Source: Lonicera japonica (Eukaryota > Streptophyta > Magnoliopsida > Dipsacales > Caprifoliaceae). Taken from it: a stretch of DNA of 64,000 nt. Position numbers and translations under genes: made by a program. The notes beneath the pieces are model-generated. The model ran no database searches and had not been told where the DNA came from. It worked only from the letters and a program-made list of their open reading frames with translations. The DNA is taken from assembly GCA_021464415.1 (NCBI GenBank), contig CM038467.1, positions 67,337,159 through 67,401,158 on the forward strand. Direction: 5' to 3'. Position 1 is the first letter of the stretch. Each line of letters opens with the position of its first letter. Below, piece after piece: positions 1-9,983 of this stretch.

Positions 1-2
1 CC

Positions 3-971
3 CTGCAGACTGACTGCGCTAACCACGTACGCCGTTGTCACAAGTGCCAAATTTATGCTAAATTCCAGAAGCTTCCTCCGAAAGAGTTGTACAACATGAC
101 TGCTCCCTGGCCTTTTGCAACTTGGGGAGTCGACGTCATTGGGAAAATCTCGCCCAAAGCCAGCAACGGCCATGAATTCATACTAGTAGCTATCGACTAC
201 TTCACAAAATGGGTGAAAGCCGAGTCTTACCAGACCCTGGATACCAAGAAAGTTGCCCGATTCATCAAAAGGAATATTGTCTGTCGATATGGGATCCCAC
301 ACGAGATCATCTCGGATAACGGCACCCACTTCGAAGGAGAAGCTAATACATTCATGGAAGAATACGGTATCACCCGACACAAATCTTCGCCATATAGACC
401 ACAAACCAATGGGATAGTTGAAGCCGCCAACAAAAATTTGAAGAATATCCTAAGCAAGATGACCGACACCTGCCGGGACTGGCCGGAGAAATTACCATAT
501 GCATTGTGGGGATACCGCACCACCGAGAGGGTCTCCACCGGGGCAACCCCGTTCTCACTTACATACGGGATGGAAGCAGTCCTCCTTGTCGAGTTAGAAG
601 TCCATTCCCTCAGGGTAATGCTAGAAAATCAAGTCAATGAACTGGAGTGGGTCTAGGCACGTTATAACGAGCTAGCCCTACTGGATGAGAAAAGATTAAA
701 AGCCGCGTACCACCATCAAGGGTATCAGAAGAGAATTGCTCGAGCATTTAACCAGAAAGTGAGGACTTGGGGTATCAATAAAAATGACATTGTATTGAAA
801 GAAATTCGAGAGTCAGCCAGAGATCCGAGGGGTAAGTTCGGGCAGAAGTGGACGGGGTCGTATATCGTCAAAGAAATCGATACAGGGGGCGCTGCTATAC
901 TCGGTGACTTAGACGGACAGTTACTACATTCACCAGTCAACATGGACCGACTGAAGAAGTATTATCAATAG
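3..971 (+). pseudogene. Ty3/gypsy (Tat-type) pol 3' end: integrase, one in-frame stop
   Basis: This is the end of a retrotransposon polyprotein; integrase inserts the element cDNA into host DNA in the nucleus. Read from position 3, the frame opens in the zinc-binding domain (CxxC at 36-47). The catalytic core follows with D at 132-134, D at 315-317 (SDNGTHF) and E at 420-422 (NGIVEAAN), the D-D-35-E spacing typical of retroviral-type integrases. A TAG at 654-656 interrupts the frame, but the same frame then stays open to 971 and reads like the integrase C-terminus, so the stop looks like a point mutation. The rest of pol lies left of the window. No chromodomain is visible. Placement in the Tat lineage is inferred from the antisense genes that follow and from the long LTR. 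Confidence 0.9.
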
Positions 972-1309
972 GCACAACATGTATAGATAAGAACTACGTA
1001 AACTTGAGCCCCAACTCGAAATTGTATTTTGGAAAAATAAAAAAGGGGGAACGTAGGCAACCTGAGAAGTGACTTTAGGCCCGGTTTAAATTTTGTAAAG
1101 AAATTTATTTCCCATAAAAGGTCCCTTTATATATTATTAAGAGGTGGTTCAGAACGCCCGAAAGTTACAAAGGAAATACAGCATACAAGAAGAAACTAAT
1201 CCCTAGGGGTTGGCCACACTGGGTCCTCAGCGGCCAAATCAATTCGAGCCTCATCCAGAATCTGGTACGCAAAAACAATGTTATTTTCTGAAGGCTCAGA
1301 ATCCATGAA
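972..1309. other. 3' untranslated stretch after pol, with purine tract
   Basis: No gene is seen. A purine run (about 1034-1050) is followed at 1051-1062 by ACGTAGGCAACC, the same box that is repeated about 30 times in the tandem array at 27410-36030. Downstream of it the sequence is the tail of the opposite-strand gene; a TTTATT (AATAAA on the minus strand) near 1104 could serve as its poly(A) signal. Confidence 0.5.
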
Positions 1310-2452
1310 TCAGAACCACTCCATTTGAAGGGGGTCATCAATCAGTTCTCCTGCCAGGGATTGCAAGCAAGAGCGGATGATATCAGCCCGGAGGGGTCGG
1401 GGAATACCGAAACGAGCATAGTTGAACTGCCGAGTCAGCCGAGCACGCCACATCCTCTCCACCGATAAGGAAACATGCGGAGTCACAAATTTAGACTCAG
1501 AAGAGAAGTTATTCAGACCAAGAGGAATCTCTTGAGGAACGTTGAACTGTTGAAGAAGACGTCCGGGGAGATAAAAAAAGGTAAACCAAAGCCCGCGAAG
1601 TCGAACATAGTCCTGACCCCCTGTACTAAGCACCATCGCCCTCAGCTTCCACCAAGGAATGTTCCACCGGATAGCCCAAAAGTTCTCCGAAAACCACACT
1701 GTCCAATCAGAGGAATACATGGTCAAAGCCCCAAAGAGGGGACGACGGAAGAAATGTGTAGGATTATCAAGCCGAATCCCGTTGAAACCCACCGATCGGA
1801 AGCGCTCCAGCAGCCACATGTATAGCAAACGCGGACTCCCCCTGAAGAAGGGTGAAGCCCCCCGTTGAACCTCATCAAGACCATTCAGGGTCTCTGCAAG
1901 AACGATCGGCACTATAGACTCTCCATTTCTAGCCTGGTAAATCAAACTCAGAATAGTCGGATCGACACGGGAGGAACCTGTCACCAGCAACATATCAGAA
2001 ACAAGGCAAATCAGGGCCGCTGCAGTACGTCCCACGCCGTAAGAGGCCCTATCTTCATAACAATGAAAGAACTTCACCATTTTATGGAGGTCAAGGAGGC
2101 CGTCGGTAATGAAACCATCACAGGCCGCTTGGAGAATGGCTAACAGAGCAATTAGCATGTCGCGGGGACCGATTTCTTCTATGGGAACTGCCATTGGGAG
2201 ACGAACATCAGAATGCAACAGCCAGGAGAACTCCTCATAGGTCGGGCAGAGCTCATCTAGTCCAAAGCGGAAGAGATGGTCCGCAGGACTCCAGAAATAC
2301 AAGGCACTTAACAAAAAGGAAAAGTCGACAGGACGATGGCACCAGCCCGCTAAAGGACTAAAAGCACCGAAGTTCAGACCGTTTTCAGAAGATATCAAAG
2401 CATCTCGGGCATTGATGAAAGAAAAATCAAAATTTGTGCGATAAGAAGACAT
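1310..2452 (-). CDS. Antisense ORF 1 of the Tat element: DUF7745 / plant-mobile-domain-like protein
   Basis: An uninterrupted 380-residue ORF lies on the strand opposite pol, between pol and the LTR, where Tat-lineage elements are known to carry extra antisense ORFs. The open frame reaches back to 2626, but I chose the ATG at 2452-2450 (MSSYRTNF) because a TATA box (2491-2498, minus strand) sits about 40 bp upstream of it. Recognisable parts are a PTYEEFSWLL segment near residue 75 and a C-terminal block with RRPLFGALTMYSSDW and RLRGLWFTFFYLPGRLL. This layout resembles the plant DUF7745 family, itself related to the plant mobile domain; the assignment is from memory of family motifs. No function is known. 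Being intact while the neighbouring pol and second antisense gene each have a stop is notable. It is not a shadow of another gene: the opposite strand has only short, unrelated frames. Confidence 0.65.
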   Translation of the reverse strand: MSSYRTNFDFSFINARDALISSENGLNFGAFSPLAGWCHRPVDFSFLLSALYFWSPADHLFRFGLDELCPTYEEFSWLLHSDVRLPMAVPIEEIGPRDMLIALLAILQAACDGFITDGLLDLHKMVKFFHCYEDRASYGVGRTAAALICLVSDMLLVTGSSRVDPTILSLIYQARNGESIVPIVLAETLNGLDEVQRGASPFFRGSPRLLYMWLLERFRSVGFNGIRLDNPTHFFRRPLFGALTMYSSDWTVWFSENFWAIRWNIPWWKLRAMVLSTGGQDYVRLRGLWFTFFYLPGRLLQQFNVPQEIPLGLNNFSSESKFVTPHVSLSVERMWRARLTRQFNYARFGIPRPLRADIIRSCLQSLAGELIDDPLQMEWF

Positions 2453-2490
2453 TTCTGGAAGATGTGGGGATGAAAGAAGGAAATGGGTGT

Positions 2491-2567
2491 ATTTATAGCA
2501 AAAAAGAGGGACCTGTGCCTGTTTGTCGCGCGACAAACCCATGTCCATGAGGGATTGTCGCGCGACA
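2491..2567 (-). promoter_or_regulatory. Promoter of antisense ORF 1: TATA box plus two TGTCGCGCGACA palindromes
   Basis: On the minus strand a CTATAAAT box (2491-2498) lies about 40 bp upstream of the start codon. Directly upstream are two perfect TGTCGCGCGACA palindromes at 2524-2535 and 2556-2567, 32 bp apart. The first extends to an 18-bp perfect palindrome (2521-2538). The same word recurs next to two other TATA boxes in this element. Promoter activity is inferred. Confidence 0.6.
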
Positions 2568-2568
2568 A

Positions 2569-2885
2569 ACCCATCTAGGGGTACCCTAATTTTGTTTTTC
2601 TTACACATAGCAGTCATTTTTACCAAAAAGAATCACTTCTGGATGCTGTCTTGTTCTCACTTTATTCTTTTTACAGGAAACATAAGTATCATTACACTAC
2701 AAGGTATGGCTTCTAAATCGCCGACTCTTATATATATATATATCTTTCACAGACAGAGAATAAAAGAACAAATCAGACACAGATAAAAGATATTTTATAA
2801 ATCCAATAAAAGAACAATATCTGTCTAAACATGTCTAAATAAATACATATCTGTCCAAACTAACACTAAATGCAGAAGGGGAAAA
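2569..2885. other. Spacer between the two antisense genes
   Basis: No gene is seen. It contains a short TA dinucleotide run (about 2730-2743) and an imperfect repeat of an ATATCTGTC-type phrase (2816-2860). It would hold the terminator of the second antisense gene and the distal promoter of the first. Confidence 0.4.
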
Positions 2886-5800
2886 CTAATCTACTCGAGC
2901 GCGTTTTGACACGCTCCCACTATCACCCGAGCCCTCATCGGGGGTAAGATCAACGACTGGGACACCGGGAATAGGAGGAATTGCTGCCTGGGAAGGCCCC
3001 GTAGACTGAACTGGTGCCGTCGGACGGATCACCGAAAATAGGGATCGCCTAGAGGTCCGACTGCTACTCCGCCTAAACTCCGACCGAGCATGAGAGGAAG
3101 TCAGAGGGTCGTCCGGCCGTAGGGAGACGTCGATAGCCCTCTGATAGTCGCGCATGTAGGTTGGAGGGTCTCGACCGACGTACTGGAGCAAGTTCCAGCT
3201 GTAGAGGTACTGGGCGTGCCAAGCCCGTAGATCTGCCACCCGTACACTCACCCTCTGTAAAAGGACATAAGATAAGAGAATCAGCATAGTCAAAATAAAT
3301 AGATATAGATATAAAGGTATCAGGAGAAGCTGAAGAAGGTACCTCATCATCAGGGCGACCACCCAAGTAATCAAAAGTATCCTCGGGAAGAGGGTACTCA
3401 GGGACAGTGTATCGACGTAGTCCTGCACCGACATAGGAGATATCCCTGGGAAGTGGGGGTAGATCTTCCCACGAAATAGATGACCCCGCCGGAACACCAG
3501 CAGAAGTGGACCCGCCCTCCTCACGGATCGGGAACAGGGGAGGCCGAGATGAAGAACCCCCGAAACCTGGAGATCGGGCTGGAGGCCCCATGACAGTCGC
3601 CGGGAGAGGAGTCAACGTGGCGTAGGTGCGGACCCCCGGAGGATCCACCATGGCCGTCGCCCTCAAATGAGGTACCCCACTTGAAGGAGTAGTCGCCGCC
3701 GCAGGAGGAGTCCGCCCAAACTGATCGTAATCTGCCCCAAGATTCGCGGGCTCCTAGGACCTCTCAGAAAATCCCACTCTCCCCCCGGCAGCCTCAGCAG
3801 CAGCAAAAAGGACCCCCGGAGACACAGAAGGGCCGGTAGGAAACTCGAAGCCCTCAGCGCGCTGCTCCCCCATAGGTGTCGTCGGAGGTGACGACTCCGG
3901 AACCGCTGTCGCATCGCCTCCCTCGCCCTCTGGCCGACCACCACCCACGGCCGCAGCAGAAACATCCCTCTCCCCCTCGGGGTCCTCGTCCTCGGAATCC
4001 GGAATGTTGTCCCTCTGATCGGGGACAGGTGGCAGATGACCCGGAACCGCCCTAGCTAAATGAGTCTGTCCCCGTATGTAATGGGGATCACCTCCCAATG
4101 CCCAGTATCTCTCATAGAAGACCCGTCCCCGAGTCCTTTTCGGTTCCCTCATCAGATAACGGGCAGCAAAAATAGCGTAGTCTCCCTCCTCGGTGAACGT
4201 CTGAAAGCCAAGTCCGTCGACCAAGGCCTGCACCGTCACCGGATCGATCTCGCCCGTCCGCCTCATCAGAACAGGAGAAAATAATGGAACACGAGGCCAC
4301 TGGGACGGTGTGTGCTGGCGAATGACCCTCTCGCTCAAATAGAAGAGAAGGCCGTACTCATCCCGGATAAGCCGCCTGGTCCTCGAGGCGGTCAGAGCAC
4401 GGCCATACCCAAAATGGAGACCCAGATCACCCCAAGGGGCCCACTCAATCTGACAAGAGAACAGGATTTTATTTCAGTAATTTATATATTCTATCTGACT
4501 ATTGAAAAACAAGAATACTAAAATATTTACATGCTCCTCCTGCAGGTCGTGGACAGCAGCAGCTCCGGTCTCCCGAGTCCGGTATACATAGGGAGCCCTG
4601 TAGTTCCCCGCAATGAATCGGCGGAGAAAAGGGAACTGGTCCGCATTCTCAACGAGAAGATCCACCTGGGCGCGACCCAGGCGAGTATAAGCAACAAACC
4701 AACTCTGAAGAAGAAATATGAAGAATATCAGCAATAATCAACAGGTAATATGAAAAAGAACTGAAGCAAAGACAAAAGGACTAAAGTATGTACCTCCCAC
4801 AGCACAGAAAAGCCCTTAAGGTTCAGGGCTAGGTGGCGAGAAACCTGATCCATAGCATCATAGAGGACGGCAAGAATAAAATCGCCCCAATCGTAGTCGA
4901 ACATGATGCTAAAGTCCCGGAGATAGGGCAGCCACCAGAGATGGGCTGTGTCCCCCCCACGAGCCTCAAATAGATCATGGAGTGTCAGTAGAAGAAGGAC
5001 GCGGGCATACTGGCGCGCCTCCTGACGGGTCATCGGCACCCCCGAAGCAACTAGTCGAGCTCTCTCTGTGGCTAGTCGCGTAACTAAGACACCCCGAGGA
5101 ATAGTATCACCCAAACTCCGTCGCTCGGGGAACCACCCAAGTGCGCCCACGATGCCCTCTGCCGTCAGACGCAAAGGGACATCAATCTGAATAAGGATCC
5201 CCCCTGAAGGAATCCCGGTCAGAGCAAAAAGATCGAGGGGTGTCATCGTCATCTCACCCCAGCCCCAATGAAAGGTATGAGTAGTATCCCACCAGTGGCA
5301 AGCCAGTGCCGACACCAAAACTGTCGCCCTAGAAACCCGCTCCAGGAGGGCGTCGAAGAGAGCCAAAAGGAGTCGTGAGAAGCAACTCCTGGACAGGGGC
5401 CGGTGCCCGTCGCCACTCCGAAGATATAGTGTTGGGAGAACCCCAACCTCGGCCAACCCACTGCAAACAGAATGGAAATATGGATATAAGAAACCTGAGG
5501 GTATTTTTGGTGTAATTATGAGAGTTATAAGGTTATAAGGGTAAATTATGAAATTTTCTAAACCTGAGGGTATTTTGGTGTAATTATGAGAGTTATAAGG
5601 TTATAAGGGTAAATTATGTAATTTTCTAAACCTGAGGGTATTTTGGTCTAATTATGAGAGATATAGGGTTATAAGGATAAATTATGTAATTTTCTAAAAC
5701 CTGAGGGTATTTTGGTGTAATTATGAGAGTTATAGGGTTATAGGGGTAAATTATGTAATTTTCCAAACCTGAGGGTATTTTGGGTGTAATTATGAGAGTT

Positions 5801-6720
5801 ATAAGGTTATAAGGGTAAATTATGTAATTTTCTAAACCTGAGGGTATTTTGGTGTAATTATGAGAGTTATAGGGTTATAAGGGTAAAATTATGTAATTTT
5901 CTAAACCTGAGGGTATTTTGGTGTAATTATGAGAGTTATAGGGTTATAAGGGTAAAATTATGTAATTTTCTAAACCTGAGGGTATTTTGGTCTAATTATG
6001 AGAGTTATAGGGTTATGGGGGTAAATTATGTAATTTTCCTAAAACCTGAGGGTATTTTGGTGTAATTATGAGAGATATAGGGTTACAGGGGTAAATTATG
6101 TAATTTTCCTAAAAACTGAGGGTATTTTGGTGTAATTATGAGAGATATAGGGTTATAGGGGTAAATTATGTAATTTTCCTAAACCTGAGGGTATTTTGGT
6201 GTAATTATGAGAGTTATAGGGTTATAAGGGTAAATTATGTAATTTTCTAAACCTGAGGGTATTTTGGTGTAATTATGAGAGTTATAGAGTTATAGGGATA
6301 CATTATGTAAATTTCTAAAAAAAGGGGGAACCTAAAGGGTATCACAGGTAAAAAGTATGAGTTTCACTAAATCGGACGTTATTTTAGGCAGACATGCATA
6401 TTAACATTTGTCAAAATACATGCAGGAAACGACAAAAATAATGGAACAGATAAATACACGAAAAGAAGACGTACCAGAGATCGTCGGCGAATCTCGTGAG
6501 AAGCAGGCTCCATCAAGAGCCATGGAACATCCGGGACCGGAGCAGCCCGGGTAATATCTCTATAAATCACCGCCCGACCGCGGTTCAACCCATCATCGTC
6601 ATACCAATCAAGGTCCTCCCAATCATCATGATGAGGACTACACCGAAGGACGCCCTGAGCGTCAGTAAAGGTGACCTCCTCCTGGTCACCCTCTAATCGA
6701 TCCGGCTGTGCGGGATCCAT
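2886..6720 (-). pseudogene. Antisense gene 2 of the Tat element: plant mobile domain (PMD) protein, five exons, one in-frame TAG
   Basis: Plant mobile domain proteins occur both in transposons and as host genes (MAIN/MAIL1) needed for transposon silencing. Five exons can be read on the minus strand: 6720-6475 (starts MDPAQPDRLEG), 5460-4794 (PMD core with THTFHWGWGEM and the following LFALTGIPSGG), 4704-4531, 4449-3343 and 3254-2886 (ends SKRARVD). All introns have GT-AG ends, and exons 2 to 5 join in phase 0 without adjustment. Exon 4 carries one TAG at 3756-3754 and is otherwise open; its second half is acidic, Pro/Ser/Gly-rich and probably disordered. Exons 1 and 2 do not join in frame with the best-looking sites (donor 6474, acceptor 5461), so a small indel or another donor must be assumed. 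Intron 1 holds a 12-copy minisatellite. The gene lies in the retrotransposon body, so it is an element gene rather than a host locus. Confidence 0.75.
5494..6320. repeat. Minisatellite, 12 copies of a 68-70 bp unit, in intron 1 of the PMD gene
   Basis: Twelve head-to-tail copies begin at about 5494, 5563, 5631, 5700, 5768, 5837, 5906, 5976, 6045, 6115, 6184 and 6252. Each starts with CCTGAGGGTATTTTGG and contains AATTATGAGAGTTATAGGG. Differences are mostly single bases and 1-bp indels. It is followed by an AAAAAAAGGGGGAACC purine tract (about 6319-6334). Confidence 0.95.
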
Positions 6721-6857
6721 CTGTGTATATGGAATATATGAGAAAAGTCGAAAAGTCAAAAAAGCGGCAGGGCTTCCGCACTTGAGAAAAGAGAGAAAGA
6801 GAGCTAGAGAGAGAAAGAGGAAGGAGAGAATGAGGTGGAATAAGCTCAGCAAGGGGC

Positions 6858-6940
6858 TTATATAATAGAACAGAATGTCGCGCGACAAACAAGGTCATTG
6901 TCGCGCGACAAAGAGCTCTCCACCGAGCTGTCGCGCGACA
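6858..6940 (-). promoter_or_regulatory. Promoter of the PMD gene: TATA box plus three TGTCGCGCGACA palindromes
   Basis: On the minus strand TTATATAAG (6858-6866) lies about 140 bp upstream of the PMD start codon. Immediately upstream are exact palindromes at 6876-6887, 6899-6910 and 6929-6940, spaced 23 and 30 bp. The arrangement mirrors the promoter of antisense ORF 1 and the LTR promoter. Function is inferred. Confidence 0.6.
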
Positions 6941-7338
6941 ATCACCCCCCTCATTTGATTTTTTTTTTTTGACCTTTTTCTCATTTTTATCTCCTGCAGG
7001 ATGACTTCCGAGAGGCAGTTTTCGAAAAAATTGCCAAAAAATCGCACACCCAGGATGAGAACATGAGGAAAGACTTCCAAATCATCTCTCCGAAAATGCG
7101 AGAACGAAATACAAATGGTTAAAGTAGTCTCTGATCTCCCAAAAAGGACCGAGACCATCAAAAAAGCAAGATAAGACGGGAATAGAGAAAATTGAAAGAG
7201 TAGAAAAGAGAAGAAACCCGCATGAGCGCCCAAAGCAAGGGAGAGAAACAGAAATGCAGAGTGACAGGGAGAGCCACATCAAAAGTGACAGCTAGGCCAA
7301 AACCGGCTCAGGGCTTCGTTTTGGGTGAGTAAGGCTCC
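6941..7338. other. Spacer between PMD promoter and recognisable LTR
   Basis: No gene is seen. The stretch is purine-rich on the + strand. The LTR start (TG) and its polypurine tract must lie here or just beyond, but I cannot fix the boundary because the inverted LTR copy runs off the window end. Confidence 0.4.
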
Positions 7339-7779
7339 TGATCACGACAAAGGGATAAAAAGGGCTCCTGGTCAAAAACAGAAAGGGCTAGGAAAAGTCT
7401 TTCCCAAAAGAGGGAGAAATAAGGGCATCGAAAAACAGAATACGACGTGGGCTCACCAAAAAGAGAAACTAAGAAGAAAACAGAGATCAGAGATTGAACT
7501 TTCAAACAAATATTCTTTTCAGCACAATACAGAAGAGATGGTTTGGAAAAAACCTCGAACCGTCACTCTGCGGAGAGCCAAAGAATATCCGAAAACTGCT
7601 TTCTAAGAGAGGTATCCTCACTCGAGGAAAACATGAGAATAAAGTTCAAGAAAGATACAGGAAAACGGACATCCGGATAAAATTAGACCTCGAGGAGCTC
7701 TTTTCACCCTCACGAGGATTTCTCTTTCTCACTCTAGCAGTCTAAGAGGGACGATAATTAAGATTCACCAGATCACAAT

Positions 7780-8310
7780 ACAAGCCCTCTTCGGAGGCAA
7801 ATCACAACACAAGCCCTTTTCAGAGGCAAAGTTACTCACAAAAGCCCTCCCAGAGGCAATTTTCCTTTTTCTTACAGGTCAAAAGCCCTCCCACAGAGGC
7901 ACAATGGTAGTCCTCCCACCTGAGGTTAAGCCCTCCCAGAGAGGCACAATGGTAGTCCTCCCACCTGAGGTTAAGCCCTCCCAGAGAGGCACAATGGTAG
8001 TCCTCCCACCTGAGGTGAAGCCCTCCCAGAGAGGCACAATGGTAGTCCTCCTACCTGAGGCGAAGCCCTCCCAGAGAGGCACAGTGGAGCAATGGTAGTC
8101 CTCCCACCTGAGGCGCAAAATGAATCAATGGTAGTCCTCCCATCTGAGGCTAGTGGAGCAATGGTAGTCCTCCCACCTGAGGCTAGTGGAGCAATGGTAG
8201 TCCTCCCATCAGAAGCAAGTGGAACAAATGAAAGCCCTCGAGAGAGGCAACGAGGTAACAGAAGCCCTCTCCGGAGGCGAAACCAAACACAAAGCCCTCT
8301 ACGGAGGCAC
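7780..8310. repeat. LTR-internal repeat zone: 45-bp array and GCCCTC..GAGGC hairpin words
   Basis: Short GCCCTC-N(3-5)-GAGGC hairpin words recur along the zone. In the middle are about four 45-bp units (about 7881-8078) carrying CACAATGGTAGTCCTCCCAC, then about four units of roughly 36 bp with GAGCAATGGTAGTCCTCC (about 8089-8222). The same words, decayed, occur in reverse at 63100-63560. The 45-bp period is a multiple of three, which keeps a repetitive frame open; I do not regard that frame as a gene. Confidence 0.85.
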
Positions 8311-8567
8311 TCACGAGCACTTTTTTTGCATATACACTCCTTTAGAGTTCTTGCGGGAGCCATGGATCATGGTCTCTTCCAGTCGCCTCAATTCCTTGCA
8401 AGCAAGGAGCTTGAGTCGAGAGGGTCTGTAGACACCCCGATCCGTGAACCCCGCAAGAACCCTAACGACCTTCAAGAACTGTTGTTTTTGGGCCCGGGAC
8501 CCACCCGAACACCCGAAACTTCCCCGAAAGGGTTTGTTGGCCAAACAAACCTTTTTTCAAAAGAGAT

Positions 8568-8797
8568 TGTCGCACAACATATCACATTGTCGCGCGACAA
8601 TCCCTGATATGTCGCGCGACAATCCCACTATGTCACGCGACAATCCCCCTCTGCACCAGACCATCCACTCTCTGACACATCAGTCTATCAGAAACATCAC
8701 TTCAGCCGTTTGTCGCGCGACATATCACAGTGTCGCGCGACACTTGCCCTTTTTGGGGAAATGTCGCGCGACAATCTTCCCCGAACAGTATAAATAG
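8568..8797 (+). promoter_or_regulatory. LTR promoter: seven TGTCGCGCGACA-type palindromes and TATA box
   Basis: Exact palindromes lie at 8588-8599, 8610-8621, 8711-8722, 8731-8742 and 8762-8773, with one-sided variants at 8568-8579 (TGTCGCACAACA) and 8631-8642 (TGTCACGCGACA). A TATAAATAG box follows at 8789-8797, 15 bp after the last copy. This is where the LTR should start its transcript, on the pol strand. The spacing of palindromes to TATA resembles that of the two antisense-gene promoters. Confidence 0.65.
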
Positions 8798-9983
8798 GCC
8801 AACACCCCCAAGGGTTCTAGGCAGCAACTTGGGATCAAAGAATTCTGAATTTTAATCTGATTTTCTAGTCTTTTATCGAGCTTTCTCTATTATCGTCTTA
8901 TTTCTGAAGAGTTATCGAATCTATTTTCGACACTTGACGTGTCCCGTCTCTGAAATCAAATTCTCGGAAATATCTGAAGAAGGAAAAGATTATTATCGCC
9001 AGAAATCTCTCCGCCGCATCATATTTTCTTTCTTATATTATTATTCTCGTTGGGAAGGTAAAGAAAGTCCTTTATAGTATTTAAAATTAGATATCTGTGC
9101 ACTTGTTTTATTTCTGTTATTTTGTCCACGTTTTATTTGAATAAACTTATTGCCAAGTTACAAATAGTCTACCGTTTTCAAAACAAAAGACCCTGATAAA
9201 ATCATTTTCAAAACCAGAAGAGTAAGTACATTATCGTTCGGAATAAAATCCTGTTTTCAAAACCCGGACCGGTAAAACTTACCTAGGAATTAAAACCCGG
9301 CGTATCTTGTCTGGTTCATAGATTGCGATACACCCAGTAGAACTCCCCTCAAGAGTTCCAATTCCATATTGAATTAGTTCCACTACAAGATCCGAACCTT
9401 TCCAAAATAATCACGACTCGAAAAAACCGTCATTATCTGAGGAAATAATACGGAATACTCTTTCAAAATAAAAAGGTTTTTGTCAGTTGTCATTTACATC
9501 TTTTAAATATAAAAACATCGGATCTCGGAATACAAGGTTTTCATCCCTTTTCTCGTTTTTCCCCAAAATTAGGGTTTTCACTTAGAAAGTAGTAGACTGT
9601 CAGTAAAAGCATCCAAGTTCTTCAACATATAATAAACATATAAGACCACTAGAGACCGAGAGGGCGGAATGAGTGCTTAACACCTTCCCAAACCGTAATA
9701 TAGTTTCCGAACCCTATAGAATCCTGGTTTCGTAGACAAACATGTAAAGGAAAGGCTTGCCTATAGCCTTTCCTCTTACATGACCCTTTTTTGTCCATTT
9801 TCTCGTAAAACGTACTGACGACTCTGAATGAACCCCTTTTTATCTAGAAATAGAACATAGGGACACATGATCTGAATCAACAGAAACACTCCAGCAAATG
9901 GAACGACGGAATCCGTTCCGACGTTTCAGACGCCCAACCAAACGGGGACGAGACCCGGGGGTTGCATTCGCGGATTCTCACAC

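Larger units (their letters stand above)
7339..9983 (+). mobile_element. LTR of the Tat-type element (3' LTR)
   Basis: This segment matches, in inverted orientation, 61463-64000. Matching landmarks include the GCCCTC/GAGGC repeat zone, the palindrome cluster, a TATA box, a TTCTTGCGGGA word on either side of 8350-8460, and a conserved end zone with CACCTTCCCAA and GACGACTCTGAATGAACC. Both copies stop matching just after GCGGATTCT.AC (9983 here), which I take as the LTR end. To the right the sequence is duplicated region A, which starts at the corresponding point in copy B, so the flank is host DNA and this is the 3' LTR. The LTR start is not resolved. Confidence 0.75.

Noticed and set aside
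1475..2143. Plus-strand ORFs opposite antisense ORF 1
   Set aside because: They are short, overlap each other in different frames and show no domain; the minus-strand frame with promoter explains the region.
2886..6720. PMD gene as a host single-copy locus
   Set aside because: It sits between pol and LTR of the element, shares the palindrome promoter with the LTR, and has a stop codon.
7881..8230. Array that superficially looks like a CRISPR (short regular repeats)
   Set aside because: Units are contiguous with no unique spacers, the setting is a plant LTR, and no cas genes exist.
7904..8607. Repetitive ORFs with MVVLPPEVKPSQRGT-like repeats
   Set aside because: They lie in the LTR, arise because the repeat period is a multiple of three, and have no start context or counterpart frame in the inverted LTR.
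9810..9830. GACGACTCTGAATGAACC as a primer-binding site, making 7339-9820 a 5' LTR
   Set aside because: The inverted copy shares a further 150 bp beyond this word and both copies stop at the same point (9983 / 61463), so the word lies inside the LTR.
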